Of a stretch of DNA of 64,000 nt, positions 26,981 through 35,611 are shown piece by piece (the stretch's first letter is position 1; each line of letters opens with the position of its first letter). Origin of the DNA: Alicyclobacillus sp. (lineage in GTDB: Bacteria; Bacillota; Bacilli; Alicyclobacillales; Alicyclobacillaceae); NCBI GenBank assembly GCA_023511295.1, contig JAIMBT010000005.1:62001-126000 (forward strand). Direction: 5' to 3'. The notes beneath the pieces were generated by a model. That model saw only the letters and a list, made by a program, of their open reading frames with translations, was not told the DNA's origin and did not search any database. A program made the translations under genes and the position numbers.

Positions 26981-27880
26981 TCAGTTCCTCTCCCACGATG
27001 AGGCCTCCTCCAATATCCACCGCGACCCTGCGCGGCGATAGTTACAACCCGAAACCATCCCGCTTGCCACGTGCACCATCACCGAGTGATCTGTCGGACC
27101 GTGCCCTGCGCCCACGTCCCAGTCCGCTGCGGCAGCAATGGCATCGGTCACAAACGCCTTCGCTGTGGCCACGGCGTCCAGCACGGTCAGGCCCCGCGCA
27201 AGGCCGGCCGCGACCCCTGCCGAGAACGTGCAGCCAGTGCCGTGCGTCTTGTGCGTGTCAATCCGGTCCGTTCGAAACGTCGTGAAACGGCTGCCATCGT
27301 ACACGAGGTCCACGACAGATTTTCCGGCCGCGTGGCCGCCCTTCACCACCACGACACGTGCGCCACACTGGGCGAGGTCCGCGGCCGCACGCTGCCAATC
27401 TGCGAATGTGCGGAGGGGAAAGCCACAGAGCGCCTCCGCTTCCGGCAGGTTCGGCGTGATGACCTCAGCCAAGGGCAACAGCTCCTCGCGTACCGCTCGG
27501 ACAGCGGTCTCGTGCAACAGGGGCTGGCCGCCTTTGGCGACCATCACGGGATCTACCACGAGGTGACGGACCCCGTTCCGCGCCAGGCCTTCAGCGGTCG
27601 CACGCACGATGTCGGCGTTCCCGAGCATCCCCGTCTTCACCGCGTCTGCCCCGATGTCCGCGAACACCGACGCCAGTTGCGCGGTCACAATGTCGGGTGA
27701 CAGTTCGCACACGTCTTGCACACCGAGCGTGTTTTGCGCCGTCACCGCGGTGACCACGGAACTGCCGTACACCCCGAATGCGGCAAACGTCTTCAAATCC
27801 GCCTGAATCCCGGCACCGCCCCCGCTGTCACTGCCCGCGACGGTCAGTGCCCGAACGACGTGAACGCCCGTTCGTTCCAC
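26981..27880 (-). CDS. thiD: Hydroxymethylpyrimidine (phospho)kinase
   Basis: 299 residues. It carries out the two phosphorylations of HMP. Ribokinase-fold hallmarks are VAGSDSGGGAGIQADLKTF, VVDPVMVAKGG and the C-terminal THGTGCTFSAGVAAGLARG (anion hole and catalytic Asp region is DT/GTGC). The start is the GTG at 27880 after AAAGGGGG; the frame further upstream crosses the terminator and riboswitch. The C-terminal tail (about 30 residues after VHVASG) is longer than usual. Confidence 0.93.
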   Translation of the reverse strand: MERTGVHVVRALTVAGSDSGGGAGIQADLKTFAAFGVYGSSVVTAVTAQNTLGVQDVCELSPDIVTAQLASVFADIGADAVKTGMLGNADIVRATAEGLARNGVRHLVVDPVMVAKGGQPLLHETAVRAVREELLPLAEVITPNLPEAEALCGFPLRTFADWQRAAADLAQCGARVVVVKGGHAAGKSVVDLVYDGSRFTTFRTDRIDTHKTHGTGCTFSAGVAAGLARGLTVLDAVATAKAFVTDAIAAAADWDVGAGHGPTDHSVMVHVASGMVSGCNYRRAGSRWILEEASSWERN

Positions 27881-27904
27881 CGGCCAAACCCCCTTTCTCG
27901 GCAA

Positions 27905-27935
27905 CAAAAACAGCCACTTCCGAATGGAAAGTGGC
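27905..27935 (-). terminator. riboswitch-controlled intrinsic terminator in the thi leader
   Basis: On the minus strand GCCACTTTCC and GGAAGTGGC (27935-27913) form the stem and TGTTTTTGTTG follows. The 5' arm CCACTTTCC is also complementary to GGGAAGTGG at the aptamer's 3' end, so aptamer P1 and an antiterminator compete for the same bases. Confidence 0.85.
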
Positions 27936-27957
27936 CGCATGCCTGCGTGTTCAAGAT

Positions 27958-28042
27958 CCACTTCCCTCCGCTGGTATCACCCAGTTCAGGTTCCAAGGGT
28001 CCAAGTTCCTCTTGTCTCAGCCGGTCACGGCGCCCCTAGTGG
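27958..28042 (-). ncRNA. TPP riboswitch (THI element)
   Basis: The minus strand carries the conserved THI core: GGGGCGCC...CTGAGA (28020-28015), ACCCTTGGAACCTG, and ACTGGGTGATACCAGCGGAGGG. P1 forms between CCACT (28042-28038) and AGTGG (27962-27958). TPP binding would stabilise P1, release the terminator arm and switch off thiD-thiM-thiE-tenA-gluQ by premature termination. Confidence 0.95.
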
Positions 28043-28197
28043 TTTCCTTCCGTATGCAGCTGTCCAGTCGAACCCATCCCGGCACCCGGCAGCGGCTCGC
28101 CGCGAGGCAGAGATGGGAAGATACCGAGATCATAGCCCGCGACACCCGGGCCTGTCAACGAAGCGGGCAGGCAGACAGCGACGGCCTACCTGGCCGA

Positions 28198-28206
28198 TGA
28201 TACAAT
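28198..28206 (+). promoter_or_regulatory. extended -10 promoter of the TPR gene
   Basis: TGATACAAT (28198-28206) fits an extended -10 (TGnTAnAAT). No clear -35 is seen. Confidence 0.35.
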
Positions 28207-28234
28207 GAGACCAACACAGACGGGGGGCGCTCGG

Positions 28235-28915
28235 ATGTTCCTCAAATTGCTGTTGGTATACGTGATTTATCGGATCACCGGCAATCCGATGCTCGCGGTG
28301 GTGGTCCTGCTCGTCATCTTCTTTTTCGTGGACCGCCGCTACTTCGGACTGGTCGGCAACCTGATGCGCCCTATCCGGCGCCGCATGCGCATGTCCAGTC
28401 TGCACCAACAGCTCCAGGTCAACCCGCACGACACGCCCGCACGATTGGAGCTGGCCGAGGCCTTGATGGAGACGAACCAGTACCGGCACGCCTTGGCATT
28501 GCTCGAACAGGTCCACCCGTCGCTGCAGAATGACCCGCAGGTGCTGTGCGACATCGGCGCATGCCGACTCGCACAGGGCGACCTGACCGAGGGCGAAGCG
28601 CTCATCTTGAAGGCACTCGACGCAGATCCGCGCGTTCAGTACGGACTCCCCTACCTGCGGCTCGCCACGGCCTACGTCGATGCGGACCCAGCGAAAGCGC
28701 TCGGCTACCTCGAGCAGTTCCAGCAGCGAAATTTCTCTTCCTGCGAATCGTTTTACCGGCTCGCACAGATTCAACGACGGTTGGGAAACCGGGCGGCGGA
28801 GCAGGAGGCGCTGCGCCGGTGCGTAGCGACGTACCGGAGTCTGCCTCGGTTTCGCAAGCGCAGCGAGCGGCGCTGGGTGACGCTGGCCCGGCTGCAGCGG
28901 CTGTCTGGACGATGA
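28235..28915 (+). CDS. Membrane-anchored tetratricopeptide-repeat protein
   Basis: 226 residues. ATG 28235 after GGGGGG. The N terminus contains one or two hydrophobic segments (residues about 4-35, VYVIYRITGNPML and VVVLLVIFFFV) followed by a basic stretch, so the rest faces the cytoplasm. From about residue 60 there are TPR-like helix pairs (ARLELAEALMETNQYRHALALLEQ; CRLAQGDLTEGEALILKAL; PYLRLATAYVDADPAKALGYLEQ). A scaffolding role is likely; the partner is unknown. The stop overlaps the next start (ATGA). Confidence 0.7.
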   Translation: MFLKLLLVYVIYRITGNPMLAVVVLLVIFFFVDRRYFGLVGNLMRPIRRRMRMSSLHQQLQVNPHDTPARLELAEALMETNQYRHALALLEQVHPSLQNDPQVLCDIGACRLAQGDLTEGEALILKALDADPRVQYGLPYLRLATAYVDADPAKALGYLEQFQQRNFSSCESFYRLAQIQRRLGNRAAEQEALRRCVATYRSLPRFRKRSERRWVTLARLQRLSGR

Positions 28916-29664
28916 AGGGGGCGGCAAATCCCATGGGGCGGTCCAAAGCCGGTTCCGGTTCCATTCCGCAGACCCGCGGGATGCAACGCGAAACGGACCT
29001 CTACCCTCCCGTCAAACGCTACCTGGAGTCGTTAGGGTACGTGGTGAAGGGTGAAGTCAAGGGGTGCGATGTCGTGGCGGCGCGCGGGGACGAACTGGTC
29101 GTGGTGGAGCTCAAGCGGCACTTCTCGACCGCTGTACTGATTCAGGCCGTAGACCGGCAGGCCATCACGGACGCTGTGTACATCGCCGTTCCACGCCAGA
29201 AGGGTGGCGGTATGCGCGGGAGGTGGAAGGGCGTTCGCCGGCTGTTGCGGCGGCTCGAACTCGGGTTGCTCTTGGTCAGTGACGAGCCCGGAACGGTGCC
29301 GGTAACCGTCGCCCTCCACCCGGCGCCGTGTCCGAGGCGCAGGCGGAACCGAGATCGGCAAGCGCTGCTGCGAGAGTTTCGCGAACGGACGGGTGACCAA
29401 AACGTCGGCGGCAGCCGCGCCGTCCCCATCATCACAGCGTACCGCGAGCGTGCCGTTCGCATCGCGTACTTTCTCGACGCAGCCGGCGAGCCACTGACGC
29501 CTCGGCAGCTGAGAGCCCTGGGGACAGGCGCGGACACGACGGAGATCTTGTACCGCAACGTCTACGGCTGGTTCGAACGCGTCCGGCGAGGCGTCTACAC
29601 GCTGACAGACGTCGGCCGGGACGCATTGCCCGAGTATCGCCACCTGATGGAAGAAGAGCCCTAA
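28912..29664 (+). CDS. DUF2161 family, PD-(D/E)XK-type phosphodiesterase-like protein
   Basis: About 250 residues. The N-terminal nuclease-like domain shows YLESLGYVVKGEVKGCDVVA followed by ELVVVELKRHF, i.e. the D...ExK core of PD-(D/E)XK enzymes. The C-terminal part (from RAVPIITAYRERAVRIAYFL) has the look of a winged helix (LTPRQLRALGTGADTTEILYRN). The start is uncertain: ATG 28912 overlaps the TPR gene stop, ATG 28933 has AAGGGGG upstream, and ATG 28981 begins the conserved region. The biological role is not known to me. Confidence 0.7.
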   Translation: MKGAANPMGRSKAGSGSIPQTRGMQRETDLYPPVKRYLESLGYVVKGEVKGCDVVAARGDELVVVELKRHFSTAVLIQAVDRQAITDAVYIAVPRQKGGGMRGRWKGVRRLLRRLELGLLLVSDEPGTVPVTVALHPAPCPRRRRNRDRQALLREFRERTGDQNVGGSRAVPIITAYRERAVRIAYFLDAAGEPLTPRQLRALGTGADTTEILYRNVYGWFERVRRGVYTLTDVGRDALPEYRHLMEEEP

Positions 29665-29667
29665 ACG

Positions 29668-29826
29668 TCAGCGCTGTTCCGGATTCGTGTGCGCGCGGGT
29701 CGCGCGAAACTGCTCCTGTCCCACCTGTCCGCGCCCGTCCTTGGGAATCGTCTCGCCCTTCGCCTGTGCGCGTTTTCGAGCCTCGTTCTTGAACGGCCAC
29801 GGCACCATGGATGGATTGTGCGTCAC
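29668..29826 (-). CDS. small basic protein of unknown function (52 aa)
   Basis: GTG 29826 is preceded by GAGGAGG at 8 nt, a near-ideal site that supports real translation. The product starts MTHNPSMVPWPFKNEARKRA, is rich in Lys/Arg/Gln and has no hydrophobic stretch. Its size and composition recall minor small acid-soluble spore proteins, but I recognise no specific family. It is convergent with the DUF2161 gene, 3 nt apart. Confidence 0.5.
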   Translation of the reverse strand: MTHNPSMVPWPFKNEARKRAQAKGETIPKDGRGQVGQEQFRATRAHTNPEQR

Positions 29827-30052
29827 GTCCGTCACCTCCTCTGCGAAGCCAAAACCGTACATGTCCGGCCACCGGACAGAACCTAGCATCCCGTCCCCAG
29901 GCTGCGGCTATGCGGTAACGGGATGGTGACCGCGGTTTGTCACCAGCGGAACGGGTCAGGTCGCCGAACAGCGCATGGGGTGCCGGGCGGTTGCACCAGG
30001 CATCTCCACTTCTGCCTCCATACCCTGATAGGAGCGGAATGGAGGGGTCTGT

Positions 30053-30907
30053 GTGGCCAAGGCAAAACTTGACCCAGAGCGGCAGAGCTTGAACAAGTGG
30101 GAGATGCACAAGGTTCTGCAAGCGTTGGCGATTCCCGGCGTGCACGTGCCGGAGACACGCCTGCTGACTCGGCGTAACGTACAGCAGTTGCTCGCGAAGT
30201 ACGGCGGCGTCTACGTGAAGCCCACCGATACTTGGGGCGGACAGCGCGTCTCCCGAATCACCGGCACAGAGGGAGGCTACGCGTGGACCCTTCAGGGTGC
30301 CTCGGCGGTTGAATGGAGGACGTTCCCGGACCTGTGGCGCGCGCTACAGGAACGGTATGCTCCGTCCCGGACCATCGTCCAGGCCGCCGCTCCCATTCTG
30401 TCGGTGCACGGGCGCCCGTGTGACGTCCGCCTGCTGTTGCAGCGGGAAGTCGATTGCAACTGGGTCTGTGCCGGCGCCGTGGCAAGGGTGGGCGGTAACG
30501 GATCGATCGTGTCCAACGTCGAGGTGAGCCACGGCGAGGTGCTGGGCGTGCCTGACCTGTGCGACCGCCTCGACATCCCCGGTGCGCTGCGGGCCAGCCT
30601 CGAGGCGCGCATGGAACGTGCAGGCTTGGAGATCTCTACCCTGTTGGATCCGTTCCGGTCGTTCAACGAGATCGGCATCGACTTCGGTGTGGCGAAGCGG
30701 GGCGTACTGTGGATCATCGAGGTGAACACGGACGACGCGCTGGGCGGGCCAAGCCACGAGCTGTTCGCGCACCTCCCGGACACGTCGGTGTACGAGGCGA
30801 TTCAGGCGCGCGCTGCGCGGGTCCGCGCGACCACCGCCGAGTGGCTGTTGGAGGGCTTGTTCGGTTTGCTGGCGGAAGGCGAGGGCGAAGGCGCGGACGG
30901 CGGGTAG
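30053..30907 (+). CDS. YheC/YheD-like ATP-grasp protein
   Basis: 284 residues with a GTG start after GGAGGGG. YheC/D proteins are endospore-coat-associated ATP-grasp enzymes in Bacillus. Characteristic segments are LNKWEMHKVL near the N terminus, KPTDTWGGQRV, VQAAAPILSVHGRPCDVRLLLQ and the metal/ATP-binding end FNEIGIDFGV...WIIEVNTDDALGG. The ligase substrate is unknown in the family. The product ends in an acidic Gly/Glu tail. Confidence 0.82.
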   Translation: MAKAKLDPERQSLNKWEMHKVLQALAIPGVHVPETRLLTRRNVQQLLAKYGGVYVKPTDTWGGQRVSRITGTEGGYAWTLQGASAVEWRTFPDLWRALQERYAPSRTIVQAAAPILSVHGRPCDVRLLLQREVDCNWVCAGAVARVGGNGSIVSNVEVSHGEVLGVPDLCDRLDIPGALRASLEARMERAGLEISTLLDPFRSFNEIGIDFGVAKRGVLWIIEVNTDDALGGPSHELFAHLPDTSVYEAIQARAARVRATTAEWLLEGLFGLLAEGEGEGADGG

Positions 30908-31053
30908 GAGCATGACAGCCGCCGTTCCTCCGCACCGGTGGACAGCGCATCCAATTCAGTGAACAATTTCACGGAGATTTGACAAAGTGTGACAGAGGTT
31001 TGGCAGCGACCCCCTCGAATTCTCAATCCAACTCAATCGAGGGAGTGGATGGG

Positions 31054-32007
31054 TTGAAGACCAAACCGATGGCAGCGTTGTCGGCCGCACTGTTGACGTT
31101 CACGAGTATGGGCACCCTGGCTGCACATGCAGCCACCAGTGAGAACTACACTGTCCAGCCCGGAGACACCCTCTACAAGATTGCGGTACAAGAGGGGGTC
31201 AGCCTCTCGGACTTAGAGGCTGCCAACCCGCAGCTCTCGGACTTTGCAAGCATTTTCCCAGGCGAGCTGATTCACCTGCCGGCCAGCACCGTGCCGACGA
31301 GCGCCCCGGCGCCCGCAACCGCTCCCTCTCCATCGGCTGCCTCAACGCCCGCAGCCGTCTACACGGTTCAAAGCGGCGACACCCTGTACAAGATTGCCAC
31401 CGCGGCAGGTGTGACGCTGTCCGCCCTCGAAGCGGTCAATCCGCAGATCTCGAATTTCACGAGCATCTACCCGGGTGAGACGGTGTACCTCCCCGCCGGC
31501 GCATCGGTCTCGACCGCGTCGTCGACGACAAGTGCGACAACCGCTGTAACCATCCCGTCCACCGCAGCGACCGCGACCGCTGTCACCGCAGTTTCATCGA
31601 CTTCGGCGAAGGCGGCCGCCATCATCGCCACCGCGAAGTCCCTGCTCGGTGTCCCCTACTTGTGGGGCGGCAACACGCCGGCTGGCTTCGACTGCTCGGG
31701 ATTTGTGCAATACGTGTTTGCGAAGAACGGGATCACCCTCCCGCGCGAGTCCCACGACCAAGCCACCGTGGGCACGCCGGTCGCAGAGAGCGACCTGCAG
31801 CCCGGCGACCTGCTGTTTTTTTCGAACACCGACGCGGACGCGAGTCTCTACGCAAACCACGTCACGCATGTCGGCATCTACATCGGGAATGGCGCGATGA
31901 TAGAATCCTCGTCCTCGCACAACGGCGAAGGCGTGGTCATCATTCAGAACGTGTTCGCAAACCCGTATTACGTCTCGCACTACTACGGGGCGCGAAACGT
32001 GATGTAG
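31054..32007 (+). CDS. Secreted LysM-LysM-NlpC/P60 peptidoglycan endopeptidase
   Basis: 317 residues. TTG 31054 after GAGGGAG; the resulting N terminus MKTKPMAALSAALLTFTSMG...AAHA is a signal peptide, whereas the longer frame from 30979 is not. Two LysM repeats (residues about 29-75 and 100-145) are separated by Pro/Ala/Ser linkers. The NlpC/P60 domain has the catalytic Cys in FDCSGFVQYVF, His in NHVTHVGIYIG and a polar third residue downstream. It would cleave stem peptides during growth or separation. The upstream TTTGACAAAGTGTGACAG is noted separately. Confidence 0.9.
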   Translation: MKTKPMAALSAALLTFTSMGTLAAHAATSENYTVQPGDTLYKIAVQEGVSLSDLEAANPQLSDFASIFPGELIHLPASTVPTSAPAPATAPSPSAASTPAAVYTVQSGDTLYKIATAAGVTLSALEAVNPQISNFTSIYPGETVYLPAGASVSTASSTTSATTAVTIPSTAATATAVTAVSSTSAKAAAIIATAKSLLGVPYLWGGNTPAGFDCSGFVQYVFAKNGITLPRESHDQATVGTPVAESDLQPGDLLFFSNTDADASLYANHVTHVGIYIGNGAMIESSSSHNGEGVVIIQNVFANPYYVSHYYGARNVM

Positions 32008-32081
32008 GAGCCATTCTGCAACCTCGGGTGGTCGTGCGACGGGAACGAATAACCGACGGGACGCAACCATCCGCCAAGAGG

Positions 32082-32750
32082 TTAGGAGATTTGCGCCATC
32101 CAGTCGTGCGACAACACCCAGGATTGGTTCTGCAGCTGGAGTACGCGGCGACGTCGAAGCTGGTTCCAGATGCGGTTCACCGATTCGCGCCGCACCCCGA
32201 GTAGTTGGGCGATCTCCGTCTGGGTGACGGGCAGTTGGATGTGTACGCCGTCTGCCTCCGCGGACCCGTACTGTTCCACCAATTGTTCCAGAAAGTAGCG
32301 CACCCGCTGGGTCGCCGGCGACACGGCCAGGTGGTGACTGCGCTCGTACATGTCGTCAATTCGTCGGTTGAACTCGTTCACCAGGCCTGCCAGCGCGGTT
32401 GGGTAGCCCAAGAGCCACTGCTCGAAATCGCGCTGGCACGTCTCGATGACCGTCGCCTCGGTGAGGGCATACACGTACACCGGCAGCGGGCGGTGCGAGA
32501 ACAGACTCGTACCGGGCAACAGATACCCGTCCCGGACGATTCGTTGAATGTACTCCCGGCCTTCCTCGTCGATGCGAACCAGTTTCAAGTGGCCGGCCGC
32601 CACAAACAGCACCGTTGGCCGGGTGGATTCCTGCTCCAGCACCAGTCCATGCTTACGGACGTAGCGTTCGCAACTGAACTCGCACAGCGTCCGTAGCGCC
32701 GAATCTGGAACCTCCGCAAATACCGGTAACTTCCGGAAGACGTGAAACAT
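32082..32750 (-). CDS. Crp/Fnr family transcriptional regulator
   Basis: 222 residues from ATG 32750; the frame is open to 32972 but that extension overlaps a divergent gene's leader. The N-terminal cyclic-nucleotide-binding-like beta roll (FRKLPVFAEVPDSALRTL to about residue 115) has no Fnr-type Cys cluster. The C-terminal winged helix-turn-helix reads LPVTQTEIAQLLGVRRESVNRI. The effector is unknown. It is convergent with the NlpC/P60 gene and divergent from the membrane-protein gene at 32994. Confidence 0.85.
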   Translation of the reverse strand: MFHVFRKLPVFAEVPDSALRTLCEFSCERYVRKHGLVLEQESTRPTVLFVAAGHLKLVRIDEEGREYIQRIVRDGYLLPGTSLFSHRPLPVYVYALTEATVIETCQRDFEQWLLGYPTALAGLVNEFNRRIDDMYERSHHLAVSPATQRVRYFLEQLVEQYGSAEADGVHIQLPVTQTEIAQLLGVRRESVNRIWNQLRRRRVLQLQNQSWVLSHDWMAQIS

Positions 32751-32993
32751 CGCGCCGCACCCCCACTCCGTTCTTCTCGAACGCTCACCTCCACACATTA
32801 CGCGAAGAAGCCGGTTGGCCCGAGACCCAGTCTGACCAGTTTCGATAGTCCGATTGAACCAGTCCATCCGGCGCACGCGCGTCACCCGGTCACGCCGTTT
32901 GCACGAACGGCACCGCGGGCGTCCATCGACACCCCTCTCCGGGTCAAGCTGTCCGATTGCCCCGCATAGCATGGAAAGGACGGGGGTGAGCGT

Positions 32994-33839
32994 TTGGACA
33001 CCGGAATGGCACTCATGGGATTGCTGATGTGCTTGCGCATCGCCGCCTTAGGAACCGAGCAAGTATCGCTGCACGGTTTGGGCAAACAGGGAGCCGGCGC
33101 CCTCGCCAGCATGGTCGTTGCGTTCGGCGGCGCAGCTTGTGTGCTGTGGGGAGTGGCAGCGGCCGTCGGGCAGGCGGAGTGGGTCGGCGGCACCATCTGG
33201 AGCGGCGCCCTCTACACCGCTGCCTTTGGCCTGTATACGGCGGCATTGGCCGCCGGTCCGGTCAGCACCGTCAGCCCGTGGACCAACGCCACCATCGTCC
33301 TGCTCTGGCTGATTCGCCCCACCGGAGGGGTGTGGTCCATCCTCGGCATGGCCCTCTTTGTGTACGGCGCGTGGAAATCTGTCTCCGGCGGCCGCATCTC
33401 GCGGCCGGTGCTGTGGATGCTGGCCGGGGACGCCGGCCTCGTGTGCGCCCGCTTTTGGGACGCGGCCCGCGCCGGCAACCCGCCGCCCCTCGCGTACGCA
33501 GCGAGCCAGTACTTGTCGATCTCGCTGTGGATGTGCGTCCTCGTCGTCGCCACGGACCGTTGGCGCGACGTGTGGCACCTCGCCTCGGCGCGGACCGGTT
33601 GGAGCGTCGCTGCCGCGGCAAGCAACGCCACGGCCTACGCCACCCTGTTCGCACTGCTGCAATGGTTGCCCCCCGCCGTTGTCGAGGCGGCATCGAGTCT
33701 CGCCGGGCTCGGCGCTGCGTTCGTCGGCGCTCTGGTGTTCCACGAACCGCAGCCGCGTAGTCGAGTGGCCGCGAGTATCTGGATGACCGTCGGCGCCCTG
33801 GTGCTGCTGGCTGACCACGCATGGCACCTGCACGCGTGA
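32994..33839 (+). CDS. Ten-TM-type drug/metabolite (EamA-like) membrane protein
   Basis: 281 residues; TTG start after GGGGGTG. It has eight to ten hydrophobic segments arranged in two halves. The closing segment of the second half (NATAYATLFALLQWLPPAVVEAAS, ALVFHEP) has the proline and Glu pattern of EamA/DMT transporters. The first half is less canonical. Substrate unknown. Confidence 0.6.
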   Translation: MDTGMALMGLLMCLRIAALGTEQVSLHGLGKQGAGALASMVVAFGGAACVLWGVAAAVGQAEWVGGTIWSGALYTAAFGLYTAALAAGPVSTVSPWTNATIVLLWLIRPTGGVWSILGMALFVYGAWKSVSGGRISRPVLWMLAGDAGLVCARFWDAARAGNPPPLAYAASQYLSISLWMCVLVVATDRWRDVWHLASARTGWSVAAAASNATAYATLFALLQWLPPAVVEAASSLAGLGAAFVGALVFHEPQPRSRVAASIWMTVGALVLLADHAWHLHA

Positions 33840-33874
33840 GGCGCGGCCAGGTCTCCCGCCCCCTCGGTCCTCGA

Positions 33875-33904
33875 TTCAACGACCAGACGCCGATTTGTTA
33901 TACT
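33875..33904 (+). promoter_or_regulatory. promoter of the orphan DNA methylase gene
   Basis: TGTTATACT (33896-33904) is an extended -10; TTCAAC (33875-33880) is a weak -35 at 18 nt. Confidence 0.45.
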
Positions 33905-33998
33905 CAATCTCGTGCAAACGCAAATCTACAGGTACGCACACAAGCCGCCGCGCGGACGGACGCGGCCTCGGATAGCGCCAAAGAGAGGGTGAGCGGCC

Positions 33999-35501
33999 AT
34001 GGACCCCGGCCCAGCCATCCACGACCAGCGCCGACGCTCCCTTGGACAGTACGCGACGCCAGTTGCGACCGTCGACTACATGGTGTCGCGAGCGCTGGCG
34101 CTCGCCCCGAAAACGCACCGCTTACAGGTGTTAGATCCGGCAGCCGGAGACGGCGTGTTCGTCGAACGACTGCTGGCACGCGGCGTCCCCGCGTCAGACA
34201 TTCATGCGATGGACATTGACCCCTCCGTTGTGGACCGCTTGAAGCGACTCTGCCATGCGGAACAAGGAGATTTCCTGTGTACGGCCGGGCGGTGCTATGA
34301 CATCGTGATTGGCAATCCGCCGTACAAGTCGAAGCGGCAGAGCAGCTACATTCGCAGCCGCCGCAAGGCGTTGGAACAGCAGTTTGCGGACGTGGGCGTG
34401 CAGAACCTGTACGCGATGTTCGTCGTTCAGGCCCTGGCGAACCTGCGTGAAGGCGGCATTCTCTGTTTCATCGTGCAGGACTCCTTCTTGACCAACGTCT
34501 ACTACCGCCGGTTTCGCCAGTTTCTGTTGGACAACTGCCGGATTCACGAGATTACCTTGGCGCCGCGCACCCTGTTTCACGGCACGGATGCGGACGTCCG
34601 GACCGCCATCCTGGTGTTGGAGAAATGCACCGGTTTGGAACGCGAAGCCGTGCGCCGGGCGCAACCGATGCGCCTCGTCGACCGCCTCGCATCCGAAGCA
34701 GCGTACAACACCCCGCCTGCCGAAAGGGTGCAGGTGATTGCGCAGCAGCACTTTGCGGAGATGGACCAGCAGACGTTTTTCGTCAACGTGCCGATGCCGG
34801 TACTCGACCTGCTGCGCACCGCCCCGCGGACGTTGGGCGACGTGGTGCGCGGTGGGACCGGTATCTCGACGGGGAATGACACACGCTACCTACAGCGCGT
34901 GGACCGTCCAGAGTTCGCCCCAGGCGCCGCGGAGGCGGACGAATGGGTGCCGTTCTACAAAAATGGGGGCGCCAGCGACGCCTGGTACTACGACACCCCG
35001 TATCGCATCCGGCGCGACTGGAAGACGCCCGCCAGCCGGGACCCAAATTTCATCGCGCGCAACACTGCGTACTACTTTCGGGCCGGTATCACCTGTTCGT
35101 CGATGGGTGCCGCCTTCTCGGCAGCGTATTTGCCCCCGGGGTGTCTGTTTGGAGTGAACGCGAACTTCTTCTGCGACACGGACGAGGACCTGTTTTACGT
35201 GCTGGGTCTGCTCAACAGCCAGTTGGCACAGTATTTGGTTCGAGCGGTCTTGAACCGGACCAACATGGTCACCGCAGGCTATCTGAAGCGCATCCCGTAC
35301 GTGGAGCCAGACGAACGCCAGAAACAGGCGGTCGCGGACCTCTCACGGTCTATCGTGGAGGCCCGCCGGGCAAACCGAGGGCAAGATCTGCGCTCGCTCG
35401 CGGCGGAGGTGAATCAACGAATCTTTGACATCTACGGCCTGTCCGGCGAGGCAGAAGCGGCGATTCGCCGCTTCTGCGCGAACGTATACGAGTCGATGTG
35501 A
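33999..35501 (+). CDS. N6-adenine DNA methyltransferase, Eco57I/TaqI-like, with target-recognition region
   Basis: 500 residues after GAGAGGGTGAG. The SAM-binding motif I is LDPAAGDGVFVE and the catalytic motif IV is IVIGNPPYKSK, the gamma-class order typical of type IIG/Eco57I methylases. An N-terminal SLGQYATP segment is the characteristic entry helix. From about residue 270 a TRD-like region follows (FAAYLPPGCLFGVNANFF, LNSQLAQYLVR). There is no PD-(D/E)XK nuclease domain in the protein and no restriction gene beside it, so it appears to be an orphan methylase. Confidence 0.82.
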   Translation: MDPGPAIHDQRRRSLGQYATPVATVDYMVSRALALAPKTHRLQVLDPAAGDGVFVERLLARGVPASDIHAMDIDPSVVDRLKRLCHAEQGDFLCTAGRCYDIVIGNPPYKSKRQSSYIRSRRKALEQQFADVGVQNLYAMFVVQALANLREGGILCFIVQDSFLTNVYYRRFRQFLLDNCRIHEITLAPRTLFHGTDADVRTAILVLEKCTGLEREAVRRAQPMRLVDRLASEAAYNTPPAERVQVIAQQHFAEMDQQTFFVNVPMPVLDLLRTAPRTLGDVVRGGTGISTGNDTRYLQRVDRPEFAPGAAEADEWVPFYKNGGASDAWYYDTPYRIRRDWKTPASRDPNFIARNTAYYFRAGITCSSMGAAFSAAYLPPGCLFGVNANFFCDTDEDLFYVLGLLNSQLAQYLVRAVLNRTNMVTAGYLKRIPYVEPDERQKQAVADLSRSIVEARRANRGQDLRSLAAEVNQRIFDIYGLSGEAEAAIRRFCANVYESM

Positions 35502-35611
35502 CCGGGCATCGGGTGGAGCGGATATGCCGGGTCGGGCGAGGCCGCTCCGACAGATGGCCAAAAGCCTTCCATCCGTGAAACCGTCGGACGGGCGATGAAG
35601 AGGGAAGGGCC

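Noticed and set aside
30979-31007. TTGACA at 30979-30984 as a promoter for the LysM-NlpC/P60 gene
   Set aside because: No -10 element at 16-19 nt (GGCAGC there); kept only as a possible regulatory relative of the 53478 palindrome.
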